Source of the DNA: Trifolium pratense | Taxonomy: Eukaryota; Streptophyta; Magnoliopsida; Fabales; Fabaceae | Direction of reading: 5' to 3' | DNA: 64,000 bases | NCBI RefSeq assembly: GCF_020283565.1 | Contig: NC_060061.1 | Location: forward strand, 33,703,362-33,767,361 | Part shown: piece by piece, positions 37,331 through 50,033 of the stretch | How the letters are laid out: each line of letters opens with the position of its first letter | Numbering within the stretch: position 1 is the stretch's first letter | The notes under the pieces: generated by a model | The model's database searches: none | The model's input: the letters and a program-made list of their open reading frames with translations, nothing else | What the model was told of the DNA's origin: nothing | Translations under genes and position numbers: made by a program

Positions 37331-38383
37331 AAAGAAATTTAAGTAAATATTGATAAAATTTCCCACATTTCCCACCGGGTGAGATGAATAGTTAGTTCAT
37401 AATTATTCACTGGACTAGTTTTTCCATTTTTGGAGTGGGTGCATATCTCATTCTAAAATTTCACATACCTAAAGAAATCCGATAGGATGAAACTAGGTCC
37501 ACATTCATTGCCAATGGCTTGAGCAGTATAGCCCACATCCTATTTGCTTATCCCCTGTAAGACTGGACTCTCTTTGTTGTCATGGGGTAGCCTGTTTCAG
37601 CACAGCAATCTTCATGAAAACTTAGTTTACATTTTATTTTATTTGTAAACAAAGTGACAATAGTACTGAAATTGACATACTGTGCCAACCAGATTCGAAC
37701 CCGACTAAACACATTCAGTCTAGTAATATAAACATTGTCAATTGAGTTATAGATAGTTAAGTTGCATTTTTATTATCTCTTAACTGGTACTCTTTTTGAT
37801 TAAAAAATTAATACATAAAAATTATATACAAGAAATTACAATTTTTACTATTTTGATAACATTTAATGTTATAATTCTTGTAATAAATTTTTACCTAAAG
37901 GCCATTGGTTAGAGTTTTTTGGGGAGAGAAAAACAATTCTTTCTATTCTAAGGAGGACTCTAACCACCACTACTTATTTTACACTATAGTAATTATTGGT
38001 CACTTACCAGCAAAGATTCCTACATTTGAAACCAGAACAATGCAGTCAGTCATCAGAAGAAAAAAGTTGACAAGTGCCAGCCATGAAGACAAAAATGCAA
38101 TAATTCTTTACTATAAAAAGTAACAATAACAGTAGCATTTTCTATTATAAAAAAAATTGGAACATAATTCAGATCCCTCTTCTAAAAAAAGAGTTGTCAT
38201 CCTCCCTCCCTCCCAAACAATTCTTTAACACAAAGGCAGAGATATGTCAATATGATCTATAAATAATTGGGAATTCCCTCTAAGGTATAAAGAAAATGAA
38301 TCGCTCGCCAAAAGGGCGCATGATTTTCCTATGCACTTCACCAAAAGTTTAATCACTTCCTTTCTTGTGAGCCTTAATATTTT
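37331..38383. other. Downstream flank of the transporter gene
   Basis: AT-rich. A tRNA-like phrase on the minus strand (GGGTTCGAATCTGG at 37688-37701) lacks a box A at the right distance. The last 300 bp up to 38383 should hold the 3' UTR of the transporter gene. No other feature. Confidence 0.35.
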
Positions 38384-41300
38384 TTATACCTTCTCAACTG
38401 ATTCAGAGGACACCGGTAGTGCAGCATAATCTTGTGTCTTAGTGGTAGGAATGGAAAAGCTACGACGCTCTTTTCCCCCTGGCTTAGAAGAAGCATTACC
38501 GTACCAAACCATTCCTGCTATTGCAATTGTCATGCCTAGAACAACATGTAGATTGAGGCCCTCTTTTCCAAAGAAAATGAATCCCATGAATAGGACTAGA
38601 ATAGTCTTCATATGGCCAAGGACTTGGAATGATACAGCCGTAAACCTACCAATGCAGATGAACTGGCTGAGATTTGTCCCTACTGCAATGGTGCAAGACA
38701 GAATGATGAACAACTGCAGACACCAGGAGCAGATCAGTTTAATAATAATGAACATGTAGTCAAAACAGTAATCATGGTTGTTTTGATGACAGAAGGTATA
38801 CACTGTATACAAATTTTAAAGTTGACATGAAAGTGTACTAGTATGCATATTTGGATCATCTCTCTTTTTTCCTAAGGTGAATGTCAGTGTCATTTTCAGA
38901 GAGTAAGAAACAAGCAAAAACGTGCAGATTGCAGAGTATAAGTCCATGCACAGTAAACAGTTTGTCTCTACAAAGAATAAATTGTGTTTCTAAAAAATGA
39001 CAGTGTTTATCCTATGGCCAAGGATAGGACCCAAGTCCAAAATGATAGAGATTAGAGGATTATTACTAGAACCAGATATGGTTCTCTAAGGAATGCCAGG
39101 GACTGGCCCACACAAATTTAGTATATATTATGAGTAACTAGTTATCATTAGTACAAATTGTCAAGTATACAGAGCGTTTGAGAATTAAATAAGAGCTATG
39201 CATGACACTAGTGTAGAGATAAAAGTCAAGATTGGTCATAAAATAATGCTCATAAAATACAATTTTTTTTAGGCTAGATTGGTCATATAAAAATGTGAAG
39301 TACTTAACATTAGGTATTTAAATGAGGCTAGATTGGTCCCAAGAAGTGCAAGTTTATATAAAATACATAAATAATTATGTCCACTTATCAGGACTACTTT
39401 CTTTACTCTAAACATTTTGGAAGAAGATACTAAAGAATACATTTGTGAAAAATGAAGCTCCACCTCTGCAAAAAGACTTAAAAGGCAGTTTCACATTTCT
39501 AGATAATTTTTTTTTTTTGATGTGCATGAATGGAAGTTAATTGGATCTGTTACAACACCTTCTACTTCAAATGCTATTTACAGACTCTTTTACTAGTCAA
39601 CCAGCAAATTTGGAGATTTGAATTTGAAGTGCCATTTATAATTTTAGGCTGCAAGCAATGCTTACACGACTTACAAATTTAAAAACGAGTTGGCTGTGAA
39701 GTAGTGTGAATCAGCTAAGCTTAAAGTAGGCCATAGCAAACCTATGGATCTTTCCTCAATATTATTTAGCAACCCGACACTGAATTTAGGAATTAAATTG
39801 CACACCAAGTTAAATAATAAGCTATGTAAGTGAAATTTTGTATCACATAGGAATTTTTCCACGCAAGCACACGCCATACAGGACTAGTCCCTAAGTTTAC
39901 AAGTTATTTTAATATACAAGTCTAAACCAGGTATAAATAAACTTCACAAGTCTCTTATTATCTCCCTCCATAACTGAAAATAAAATAAAAAAATAGTTGA
40001 TAGAGAAACTTACAACGGATGTCAAACCATAGTCATATGCATCAACCCGTTTGTTTGTCAACCAATAATCCATAAAGGGGCCTACTAGAAGTAAGCTTGC
40101 TGCCTGTGCTGGTGCAGTGTGGCCCAACAAGTTAAATGATCCAATAGAATATTTCCTCTGAAGATAATGTACATACTGCACAAATGTAACATAAAATATC
40201 AGTCCAACGAAACCTAGATCATGAGAAACCCGAACAAAAGAGGAAGAGTTAGAACTTAGAAATATAATAAACATTTATCAAAGACCGGTTATGATTAAAA
40301 TGCAGAAAAACAAGGAAAATTTGTTGCAGGCTTCCCAGTTTATCATTTTTAAATCTATAACAAGATGATTATTTTCTAAATGAATGATTAATTCTTACAA
40401 GCATCATGAACCTAGAATGAATATTTATATACTAATCTTGAACAGCCTTGGAGATGTAAATCAAATTAATCAGTTTCTATTTTTTTTATGGACTAAATTA
40501 ATCAGTTTCTATCTCCCAACTAAGATTCAGGTTTGATATAGTGCCAGTGTGTTACTTACATACTGCTGCAGAGCTGTGCTACAAACTGCTATCACAGCAG
40601 CTATGAAACCCTTTGCATTGACACTGACATCGGTGACTGTACAGACCGCAACACCAGCCAAAACCAAGATAATACTAAGCTTTGTGTCCCTTGAATATCG
40701 CACATTGTCCAAGACAACTTCCAGGAGGCAAGATACTGGAATCATAGTCAGCTTAGCAATCTGACAATTTCATTTCAAAGGGAAGAATTAATTATAAATG
40801 CTTATCTTTTCGCACAAAGTTTAAAATTTGATACTAAACCAAAAGCCCAAATTTTACCTGATAAAAACCAACAGAGTTCCACATTAAACTCACATTCATG
40901 CCAACAATGGAGCAATTTGCAAACAACACAAATTTGATGATATCAGATTTTGGAAGATGAGAAGTCTGGATATATCCCAGTGATTTAAGAATGACCGTCA
41001 ACAAAGTTGTTGTCGCAAAATGCATTCCAGTTAAAGTTGTGGCTGCATAATAACATTATATGTCAGGAATCTAGCACTGTGGTTCAGAAGCAATTCGTAG
41101 CATTACAGGTCAACATTAGAAGAAACCATAAACCACAGTATTCTTTGGTTGGGTAGTTATAGAAGAGATTTTTAACTGATCATCCCATACTATTCTCAGT
41201 ATTTTAAAACTGCAGAGGCTGTGGGACATATAAATTAAACAATATTACTTCTGCAGGCAAAGTCAAAATCCAACCCACCCACAAGTTGATTAAAACAGCT

Positions 41301-42260
41301 AACCTAGTGGAAACTCTAAATGCCTATCTCGGATTTCACAACAAACGTTTTGGTTTGGTTTTTTTTTTTGCATATTTTGCTCGGATTTTTGGATTGAAAC
41401 ATCACAAATCCAAATAGTTTGTGTGAACAGTACAACATTGGCATGTAATCTTTGCACACCTTCTTGTCAGATATTCTTTATAAAACTCTTTTTTACTAAA
41501 ATATAGTATTGCTTATTGCTTAGGAGTTACAATCATAGTTGATGCTAATTTTCCCTGTTGTATTCAACAACTATAAAAAAATAATGGATGCATTTTTCAA
41601 ATCCCTGGAAAAGCTAATAGTTGATACCAAGCACCACCAATAACATCCAGATAGAGTACAATCGGCAACACATTTTAAAAGTAGTGGTATCATTTGTATA
41701 GAGAGAATGAAATTAAATTGAGGAGTATACTATTGAAAGTCTATATAGTAGTTTTCCACCAACCACTTTATCATATACCATACTTTATAGGATATTTTCT
41801 ACACCACTATGCATATCAAATTTCTAGTCCATCAGATCACTAGAGAGTATGCACAGCAGAATCAGTACCTCAAGAGTAATCCAAGCCAAGCTATTAAAAA
41901 TTGCAAAATCTGACCGAATAATATACACATGAAACATCAAGTATATTACAATAAAAACCTCATTTTGTGTACATGCATGTATCTTACCAAAAAGGAAAGC
42001 ACACAATTAGTAGTTTATATCCAAACAATACATGGATAAAAAACCGACATTTTTAAATTAAATGAATAACCAACCAATGATTCAAAAGAAGGTACGAAAA
42101 TGGGGAAAGTTGTGACAGACAAGGCCTTACCAAAACTAAAACCATATGTGGCCATCAGGGCTTTATTCACAAGGATTATTGCCACAGACGTAACTACGTT
42201 AAACAACCATGATGCTGCATCAAGGGAAGCCTTCCTATCACCCTTGCTTGCAGATGACAT
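38384..42260 (-). CDS. URGT5/6: UDP-rhamnose/UDP-galactose transporter, URGT5/6 type
   Basis: Golgi nucleotide-sugar transporter of the drug/metabolite transporter superfamily (NST/TPT clade); Arabidopsis URGTs exchange UDP-rhamnose and UDP-galactose for UMP to supply cell-wall polysaccharide synthesis. Five coding exons, minus strand: 42131-42260, 40858-41042, 40560-40760, 40014-40175, 38384-38713, all with GT-AG borders. Lengths sum to 1008 nt, 335 residues plus stop, the usual size. Visible features: N-terminus [107 protein letters not shown] and a tail [16 protein letters not shown]. About ten membrane segments are expected. The match to Arabidopsis URGT5/URGT6 is from memory; which of the two is not decided here. 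Exons 2 and 3 meet at codon boundaries, and exon 1 ends in phase 1. Confidence 0.93.
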
Positions 42261-42304
42261 ATTGAACTATAGCTTCCAATATACAAACAGGATTTCTCAC
42301 TGGT

Positions 42305-43211
42305 CTGCAGCACAAGTTTAAATGCGTGCACAGTTTTATCTGTATGGAAAATAAATAATCAAAAGAAGCACAAATATTACTATAAATATGAAATCCTTAT
42401 TCGCACTCATCAGACGATTTATTTTTATTTTTTAAAAAACAATTATCTAAAACTACAGATCATTTTTCCCCCTTAATTGTCAAGGGAGTGGGAAATAACT
42501 ACCATAACCAATTAGATCACATTGATTTATATCAAGTGGATGTTTGGATTGACCGGGAGTTTGACGAAACCAACATTGGACGATTTTGGAAAAAGCTATA
42601 CTTTGGAGATTCAACAAAATCATGGTTTCACTGTGATTTTATTAAACTCAACTCGATTCCAAACATACACGAAATATGTCATATTTTCCACTCTTACTCA
42701 TCTCCACTCAGATGTTTAACAACTGCAGTAGAGCTAGGGCGGATTCATCCTTATATTCTCCGCACATGATAAAGTTAGATACACTGAGTATCAAAATCTT
42801 AACAGATAATCCTTAACTCTTTTGATCCGAACATCGACATTGAAATTAACTGCAATTAATTACAACCAAAATCTAATCAATAAATACCGATATCCAGCAA
42901 AATGAAATCATAATAGCACAATTAACAATTCTCATCAGATCCATTACTCCTTTCAATTATACAAAATAAATAACAGCAGATTTGAACTTCAAATTAACCG
43001 AAATCACGAAGTTACAATTATTCCAAAAGAAGAAGAAATAACTTGACCAAAAAGTAAACACAATCCTAAACTCAGATCCACGATCCCTAATCAAAGACTA
43101 CACAATTAAGACTTAAGAAACAATACAAATCCCTAATTCACACAAATCTAGCATATTATACACAAAAACAAACGAATTAACAGAAAAGTTTCACGAATCG
43201 GATAAACAAAC
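42305..43211 (-). other. 5'-UTR intron of the transporter gene
   Basis: On the minus strand a donor (CAG|GTTTGT, at 43210-43211) and an acceptor (CTGCAG|ACC, at 42305-42306) bracket about 907 nt upstream of the ATG. The leader exon beyond it holds CTTCTTCTTCTTCG near 43300. The 42488-42769 ORF inside the intron lies in a MITE-like inverted repeat (GTGGATGTTTGGATTGACCG against CGATTCCAAACATACAC) and is not a gene. Confidence 0.65.
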
Positions 43212-43390
43212 CTGTAACACGCGAAAGAACTAAACGATGCAGAGTGTTTAGAGGAACGCGTTGATGTGAAGGAGTGTGAGTTGACGAGAAATTGAAGAAC
43301 GAAGAAGAAGAAGAAGATTGAAAAGTTTGTTTGGGTTGAAACTGAATTTGGGGTTTAGTTTTGGGATTTAAAGTGGAGTTTGAAAGGTGG
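43212..43390 (-). promoter_or_regulatory. Transporter 5' leader exon and promoter-proximal region
   Basis: Non-coding first exon inferred from the donor at its downstream border. CT-rich on the sense strand, as usual for plant leaders. The transcription start cannot be placed from sequence alone. Confidence 0.45.
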
Positions 43391-43683
43391 TTCTGTAACG
43401 TCCAGATTCAGTGATCGAAGAAATGTAAGTTGCGGAGAAAGACGCATAGTAAACGGCATGTCATAAAAGAATACTAGTCAACTTCACATAGCCTGCATTT
43501 CTCAATTAGGTAATAATTAATTACTAACTCATTTATGCTAAATTGCTAATTAAAAAAAGTGATTAATTATTAATGCTCCTTTTTAGGGCTACACTAATAA
43601 ATGTGGAGATTTTATTGCACTTGATTTCATTCATCTTCTTTCAATTTACTACTAGCATTCCTTTTTTTACTGTTTCGTTACTT

Positions 43684-43833
43684 TGACGAGGGACAGGAAC
43701 GACCACAGTTTGATTCTCACAATTACAATTCGGAGAGACTGAAATCACCTGATGTCAAAACTAACTCTTAGACCAGTTTAGAAGATTTAGTGGACCAGAT
43801 ACTGGTGATAAAAACAAAAAAAAAAAATTATCG
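43684..43833 (+). repeat. 5'-truncated tRNA-related SINE
   Basis: CACAGTTTGATTCTCACAA (box B region), TGATGTCAAAACTAACTCTT and GATACTGGTGATAAAAACAA followed by an A-run match the 37178-37330 element. The box A is missing. Confidence 0.65.
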
Positions 43834-43909
43834 GATATTCTCATTTGTGGTGACTCTCCTAGCGCAATTTTCACCAATTTAAATTTAAATAGTGGATACA
43901 CATTCTGGT

Positions 43910-44010
43910 CTTAATTATAAGCAAATTTATACTTTTTAGATCACTTATACATTAGTTATCCAATAAATCTAAAAATTGTAAATTTGCTTATAATTAAGGC
44001 CGGAAGGAGT
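43910..44010. mobile_element. Stowaway-like MITE
   Basis: Inverted ends ATTCTGGTCTTAATTATAAG and CTTATAATTAAGGCCGGAAG with a short loop. The TA duplication is not clear. Confidence 0.6.
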
Positions 44011-44454
44011 ACACATATATTTTTTAACAAAAAATGACCGGTAAACATTTTATTATCTTAAAATTTAGTTAGGGACCAATTATATTATGTCATGTCATAT
44101 TTTTATATTAATAAAATGTTATTTTAAAATCACTAAAAAAAAAATGTTATTTTAAAATGCATTTGTGTTCCCAACTAAACACTATGTATACCAAAAGAAT
44201 TTAAACTCTATGCAATTTTTTTTATTTAACAAAAAATGTCATTGATTATACATTACTATGTCTATGTTTAGTGTGTAGGAAAATGATAGACCATCAAACT
44301 ATTAAATGCACGTTAAATTAAACCAATGGGTCTCTTTAGTGAGATTCTTAATTATGGTTGTTTTCATTTTGATGTGTGATCTAATTTTGCAGATGTGCAC
44401 CTGTTAAAAAAACAACTTTTTTGGATAAGTCATCACACAAAAATATAAAACATA

Positions 44455-44599
44455 CTCCGTTCAGTCTTTATTATAAGAGGAGTTTTACTTTTAAATTTAT
44501 TGTAAAACCAATATATCTGGACAATATTATAGTATGGATACATTAATTTTATAATGAACCTAAAAAATAAAATTCCTCTTATAATAAGGACTGGAGGAG
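44455..44599. mobile_element. Stowaway-type MITE
   Basis: Ends CTCCGTTCAGTCTTTATTAT and ATAATAAGGACTGGAGGAG, preceded by TA. About 145 bp. Confidence 0.75.
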
Positions 44600-44934
44600 A
44601 CACATGGCAACCTTCATTGAAGGATCCTAATCACAACTTACTGCATACCTACACATAAATAGGAATTTCATCTTTTGAAGCAAAGGCAGGCTCACGGATG
44701 CTAAGGCTTAGACTACTCCATCATCTCTAGTTATTAAATCACAATAAATCACTTTCCAGATCTATGAGCCAACTTTTAGTCAAATTAATAACTTGTCCTT
44801 GCAAAAGTGCACTCCCTCTCCACTTTTTTTCCAAGTAATACATCGGTTAAAAAATTCATCTAAGGTATCATTTGATCCAATTTATTCAGAGAATCGAACT
44901 TGAAATCTTAAAAGATCTGTTTGAAATCTTAAGA

Positions 44935-46015
44935 GATCTTTTAATTATTTATATGTTTGGTTCAAAATATGAGAAGGGAGGGGACCGAAGGAATTTTTTA
45001 TGCAAATGTGTTTGGTTCACGAGGGAAGGGGAGGGGAATGATGATAAAACTAAATTACTTTTTTATTCTTATAATATTACAAGAGTTTCATAGTTTTAAA
45101 ATTATTCGCTTTATAAATAATTAAATATAAAAACTCAATGGTCTCAAAAACTTCACAATCAAATTACTTATTGAAAATAACTTTTCTGATCTCAATGATT
45201 GATCCAACTTAATAAATAATATATAAAATTAAATTCTACACAAAAATTTAAATTAATTTGTTAATATATATAATAGACAAAAAGGAAAAGGCAAGAGTAT
45301 TATGGAACTCAATATAACTAAATAAAGTTTAAAACAAAACAAAAAAATATTTAAAAAAAGAGTATTAACGTCAAGGATGAGAAAGAGCAAAGAAAAAAAA
45401 AAATGAAAATTAGGACAAAACTTACATGCATTTCGATACATGCATTTCTTACTTTTCCTCTCACAAAGAGGTAGTTTTTTTTATTAAAAAATAATTTTCT
45501 TTTATTTTTTTGAAAATGAAAAAACACAAATAACCACCTCTTTGTGAGTGGAAAAGTAAGAAATGCATGTATGAAAATACATGTAAGTTTTGTCCAAAAT
45601 CTTAATATCGACGTAAAAAAAACTGTATGGAAATTTTTATAAGAAAAAATGTATGGGAATATGTCTTAAAAAGAATATAGATAACAAAAATAATATATGT
45701 AGGAAGCCATCCAAAATTAGGAAGTTAGCAACATAAAAAAAATACAAGTGAGAATAATTTTGGTATTTTAAAATAAATATGAGGATAAATATGTCAAAAT
45801 AATTAAAATTGTAATATCATAACTTGTCTCTCCTCCCCTCCAAATCCCCCCAATTTGGAGGGAAGCAAAAATTAAGTTTACGAGAGATTTGACTCACCTC
45901 CTCTCCCCTCCTAAAAATTGAATCAAACATGTTTTTTTTTTTTGATAAATGAACCAAACATGTTTAATTGAAAAAATTCTCTCACCTCCCCTCCATTTAC
46001 CTTGAACCAAAGAGA
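44935..46015. mobile_element. Inverted-repeat element with GGGAGGGGA ends, carrying a nested MITE
   Basis: Left side repeats TTTGGTTCAAAATATGAGAA and GGGAGGGG, then TTTGGTTCACGAGGGAAGGG; the right side has CTCCTCCCCTCCAAAT, CTCTCCCCTCC, AACCAAACATG and CCATTTACCTTGAACCAAA as approximate complements. The palindromic MITE at 45413-45595 sits inside. Ends are approximate. Confidence 0.5.
45413..45595. mobile_element. Palindromic MITE, copy 2
   Basis: Starts GGACAAAACTTACATGCATT and ends ATGTAAGTTTTGTCC; perfect outer inverted repeat. Nearly identical to 13476-13656, which suggests recent activity of the family. Confidence 0.88.
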
Positions 46016-47327
46016 CATACTCCCACCCAAGTCAATACTACCGCACCAACCCAAATGATATACATATTATTTAAGATTAGGGAGAACTTTTTTTTTAAGT
46101 CGTGGCTATAATTTTATAAAATACTATGTTTCTATCAACTGAATTAAGCTCATTCATAGGGATGAAGCTACATTGTAGTGAGAGGTTCAATTGAACCCCC
46201 TAAACTTAAAAATTTGAACATATACTTTTTTATACTTTGCACTTTGAACGCCCTAAAATTTTAACTTTGCATCCACCAACAAGAAGAGAAAAAAACACAA
46301 GAGAAGAAAAATGGAGAAGATGCACATTTGCTAAGATGATGCGGACAAAAGAACGAAAGAACCAATGGGCCAATTATTTTTAGGGATAAATAAGTTTTTG
46401 GTCCCTATAATATACACAATTGACCCTATAAAATTAAACCTCCCAACACTAAAATTTGTACGCATTATATGTGTATACTTTTTATGAAAAAATCATTAGG
46501 TGAAATCTCACGTAGTGTTTTCTCACCCTAATTAGAGATGAGAGAGGGTTTTCTCCCGTACATTATACTCTCCAGTTACATCTTAGCCTTTTATTTTCAT
46601 TGTAATTTTATATTTTATTTTATGTGGAAAATGAATGGTTAAATTGTCCACCGGACCTCCTGCGGTGGACATTGACGGGAGGAAATCCGGTTCCATTAAA
46701 GATGACTCTTTCTCTTCAAAGCCAAACCAAATAATAACATAACGAGCCACACAATTTTCTCACTTCTCACCCTCTCCCATGTCACATTTTTTTTTACCTC
46801 ACATTTCCTATATTTTAATGTAGGCCACGATGAAAGAAACTATGAAATTGCTCTTTAAACTAAGTTTTAAGGATTTCTAGATTTGAATCATCTCCTTCAA
46901 TAAATTTTCAGTTATATTTTTTGAAAACTATATATCTTTTTTTTATTTTTTATTTTGACTGTACTATATCTTTTATCATGTAAGCAAATGAAATTGGACA
47001 ATTTCACCACTTGTGCAAAATAATGAATTGTTGTGTTGTCCAAAATTGAGTTGGATAGACTTTCAATAGGCAATGGCAGTAGTGAATTAGTTATAAAATT
47101 GTATGTAATCCACTTTTTTAAATGTGTATAAATTAGAAACATTTTTTAAATGTTACCGATGATTCTAAAAATGTTACAAAATATAAATTGGTAACATCTT
47201 TTAAATGTTATTATTGATAATATTCAAATATGTAGCAAAAAATATTTGAGTTATATAGGCTTTATCTACTACTTAAACTGTTAATTGCTACAAAACTACA
47301 AGGTAACATTTGACAAAGATATAGTGT
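46016..47327. other. Intergenic, nothing recognised
   Basis: AT-rich DNA with a tRNA-like minus-strand relic near 46125-46160 and a GGATAAATAAGTTTTTGGTC phrase at 46383 that resembles the end of the MITE at 33592. No gene. Confidence 0.3.
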
Positions 47328-48449
47328 GTGTTTGGTTTAGCGGTGACTAGAATTGAGTTTGGTAGAATTGAGTTTGACAGAATTGATTTTGGTTAAAAAT
47401 GAGTTGAGTATAATGATTTATGTTTAGATATATTAATGTAAAAGTGATTCTCAATATTTGATGTTGTTTGGATGATTTGAATTAAAATTGCTTTTGGATG
47501 CATGATTACCAAATTGGGTTTTAATATGTGTTTTCGTAAAACATAAAACAAAATTACTAAAATTACTTAGTTAAATATAATATTTAAATAAAAGCATACT
47601 CTTAAATAAATATTTCACATAGATAATATATCCTGTAATTTTTTCTCTCGATATTATGTTAATTTTTTTTATACATACAGTAGTTAGTAAAAAAAATTGG
47701 CAATCTAGAAGAATTTGTCAAAAAAATAAAATAAGTAAAATAGAAACTATCATAATGTTCTTCTTTTTTTATAAAAAAATTTGTCATTTAATTTAATTAA
47801 TGGAATTTTATTTATATGAAAATAAAATTATCGGGCTAAATTACAATTTTGTCTTTTAAGTTAATTTTAAGTTTTATTTTGGTTCCTCAATTTTTTTTAT
47901 TCATTTTAGTTCCTTAAATTACAAACGTAATTTTGGAGACCAAAGTATTGAACATTCATAGTTTAAGGGACCAAAATGAAATAAAAATAATTTAAAGGAC
48001 CAAATTATATATATCTAGCGTTTGTAATTTAAGGGGCCAAATAAAAAATAATAATTAAAGAGACTAAAGTAAAACTTAAAATTAACTTAAAAACCAAAAA
48101 TATAATTTAGCTTAAAATTTATAAAAATATATATTGGGGTTAATTACAATAAAATGTGATGATATTGAATTATATTGAGGTTAATTACAAAAAATTCTCT
48201 AATTACAATGTTTTAAGCTAAAACGGGTATAAGGGGTAATGGGGAATATACACTTTTTGGTGATACTGAATTTGCAAAATCGATTTGCTCAAACATAGAA
48301 GCTAGTAATTCCTGCTTCTATTAAACGCAAGTTTGGAGCCTAGAATCAATTTTTCCCTATAAACCCAAACATCAAAATAGTAAGATGAAATCACGTCTAA
48401 ACTTGCTTAACGTGTGTTTTTTGCCATCTGCCGCCAAACCAAACATAGG
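47328..48449. mobile_element. Inverted-repeat element with TGTTTGGTTT ends and a nested MITE
   Basis: GTGTGTTTGGTTTAGCGG near 47328 pairs with CCGCCAAACCAAACATAG near 48431. Inside, about 47833-48115, a second inverted repeat is marked by GGGCTAAATTACAATTTTGT and TATAATTTAGCTT. Neither has a coding frame. Target duplications were not resolved. Confidence 0.55.
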
Positions 48450-48790
48450 CTTAGCAATATTTTTCGAATGTTACTAAATTCTAAATGATGTAGGGTCTTT
48501 TAAAATTTGCATCATGGAACTTCAAACTTGCGTCCAATTCAAAGCTGCATGTTGTAGCTTCTCAAAGGTTACGACCAATGTGCGTTGCAAAGTGGTATTG
48601 AAGTACTATATTCAAACATTGGCTAAGGGGTCACATCCGGGTCACATCCAACTCATGGTGACTTTTCATGTTGATTGAGGGTTAAAATACTCTTCTAAGT
48701 TCTTCAACTTCAAATATCAACACCTATCCCCATTGGAATATCACATAACAAGTTACAATATATTTAGGAGACAAAAGTAAAAGACCAATA

Positions 48791-50033
48791 ATGGAGATGA
48801 AAATATTTGTTGGCTTGTGCTTCTTCTTCATTATTCTCGTAATTGCTGGTAAGTCTATATTTTCTATCTTTTTTCATTTTTATCTCAATTAAAGTATTTT
48901 GATATATGAATATAAAAAAAAAAAGTATTTTGATATATAATTTTGTTTATTAGAAAATACAATGTATGAAAGCTACAATTAAATTTAGAGTTTGATTTTT
49001 ATATGATTACAGTTTAAAGATTGTTTTTAATTATACCGTCAATGAAGTTTTTTTTTTGTAAAAAACCATTTCCCGATATCCACTATTTTAAATAAAGAAT
49101 AAATTTTTAAAAAATAATGTTTTCAAAAATAAAAACCATGATTTTTCAGACTCACTCATAAGCATAGAGTTTTTAAAATGGGTTGGGTCAAATGGGCCGA
49201 CCCATTAGCCCATACTTTTTAAGATAATTACTTTTGTCACCCTACCGGTTACTCGCGCGTCCTACGCGTTTTCCATTTTACCCTTCCGCTGCTTCAGTAG
49301 TGGACGTTATAAAGATCCTGGCAGAGTGTTTTTCCCTCAAAATTTCTCATTTTTATAACATCCGCTACTTAAGTAGAGGACGTTATAAAAATTTTGGTTG
49401 ATTATTTTTTTCTCAAAAATCTCATTTTTATAACGTCTGCTACTTAAGTAACTGACGCTATAAAAATTTATAATATCCTCTATTTAAGTAACTGACGTTA
49501 TAAAAATGAGTTTTTTGAGAAAAAAACACCCTCTTACATATAATCCGCTACTTAAGTAGCAGACAGAAGTATATTGGTAATTTCGTAAAACGCATCCCAG
49601 AATCAGCAAAGTGGCAAAAGTAAACCTCACTTTTTAAAGGAGTAACTCAATGGATTAATTCGACCCAACCCACCATCAACATTTATATGTGATTTTTTGA
49701 AAAATGTTTAATAATTTTTTTGAAAATTAATAATAAAAATATGAATAATTATATAAACTTAATTAATAAACAAAATGGAATCTTAGGTAATTCTAAAAAA
49801 AAAAAAAAAAGTGGAATATTAGAAGCCACCATGAACTAAAATTTTTGTTGCTGGAAATTTAAGAAGAAGCAGTGGTGCAAAATGAGGCTTGTGAAAAACA
49901 GAGTGAATGGTTCACCGGTGATCAATGCGTTGGTTTTATATTTAGCAGCCTCGTATGTGACTATTATTGCAGGGACAAAGACAATTTACTCCATGGTACC
50001 TGCATAAATAAGAAATGCATTTGTTCATGCTGA
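48791..50033 (+). CDS. Defensin-like (DEFL) secreted cysteine-rich peptide
   Basis: Two exons: 48791-48848 (start codon to GCTG|GTAAGT donor) and 49873-50033 (after GAAGAAGCAG). The intron of about 1.0 kb has phase 1, the standard DEFL layout with the signal peptide on exon 1. The product is 72 residues: a hydrophobic signal peptide (MEMKIFVGLCFFFIILVIA) then a short mature domain with eight cysteines spaced C-x11-C-x9-C-x3-C-x10-C-x4-C-x1-C-x1-C. C-x3-C followed by C-x-C suggests the cysteine-stabilised alpha-beta fold. DEFLs act outside the cell in defence, reproduction or symbiosis; eight cysteines argue against a nodule NCR peptide, which has four or six. No closer assignment is possible. 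The intron contains a MULE-type MITE (49223-49628). Confidence 0.85.
49223..49628. mobile_element. Mutator-type MITE in the DEFL intron
   Basis: 406 bp between two copies of the 9-bp duplication ACTTTTTAA (49214-49222 and 49629-49637). Ends GATAATTACTTTTGTCAC and, reverse-complemented, GAGGTTTACTTTTGCCAC. Inside, the self-complementary CGCTACTTAAGTAG and variants occur about five times (about 49287, 49362, 49437, 49480, 49546), alternating with GACGTTATAAAAAT. Confidence 0.88.

Noticed and set aside
42488..42769. 93-codon ORF in the transporter leader region
   Set aside because: Starts at GTG, lies within the 5'-UTR intron and overlaps an inverted repeat typical of a MITE.
44872..45093. 73-codon ORF (MIQFIQRIELEIL) as a gene
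   Set aside because: It reads through the repeated GGGAGGGG end of an inverted-repeat element and has no domain.
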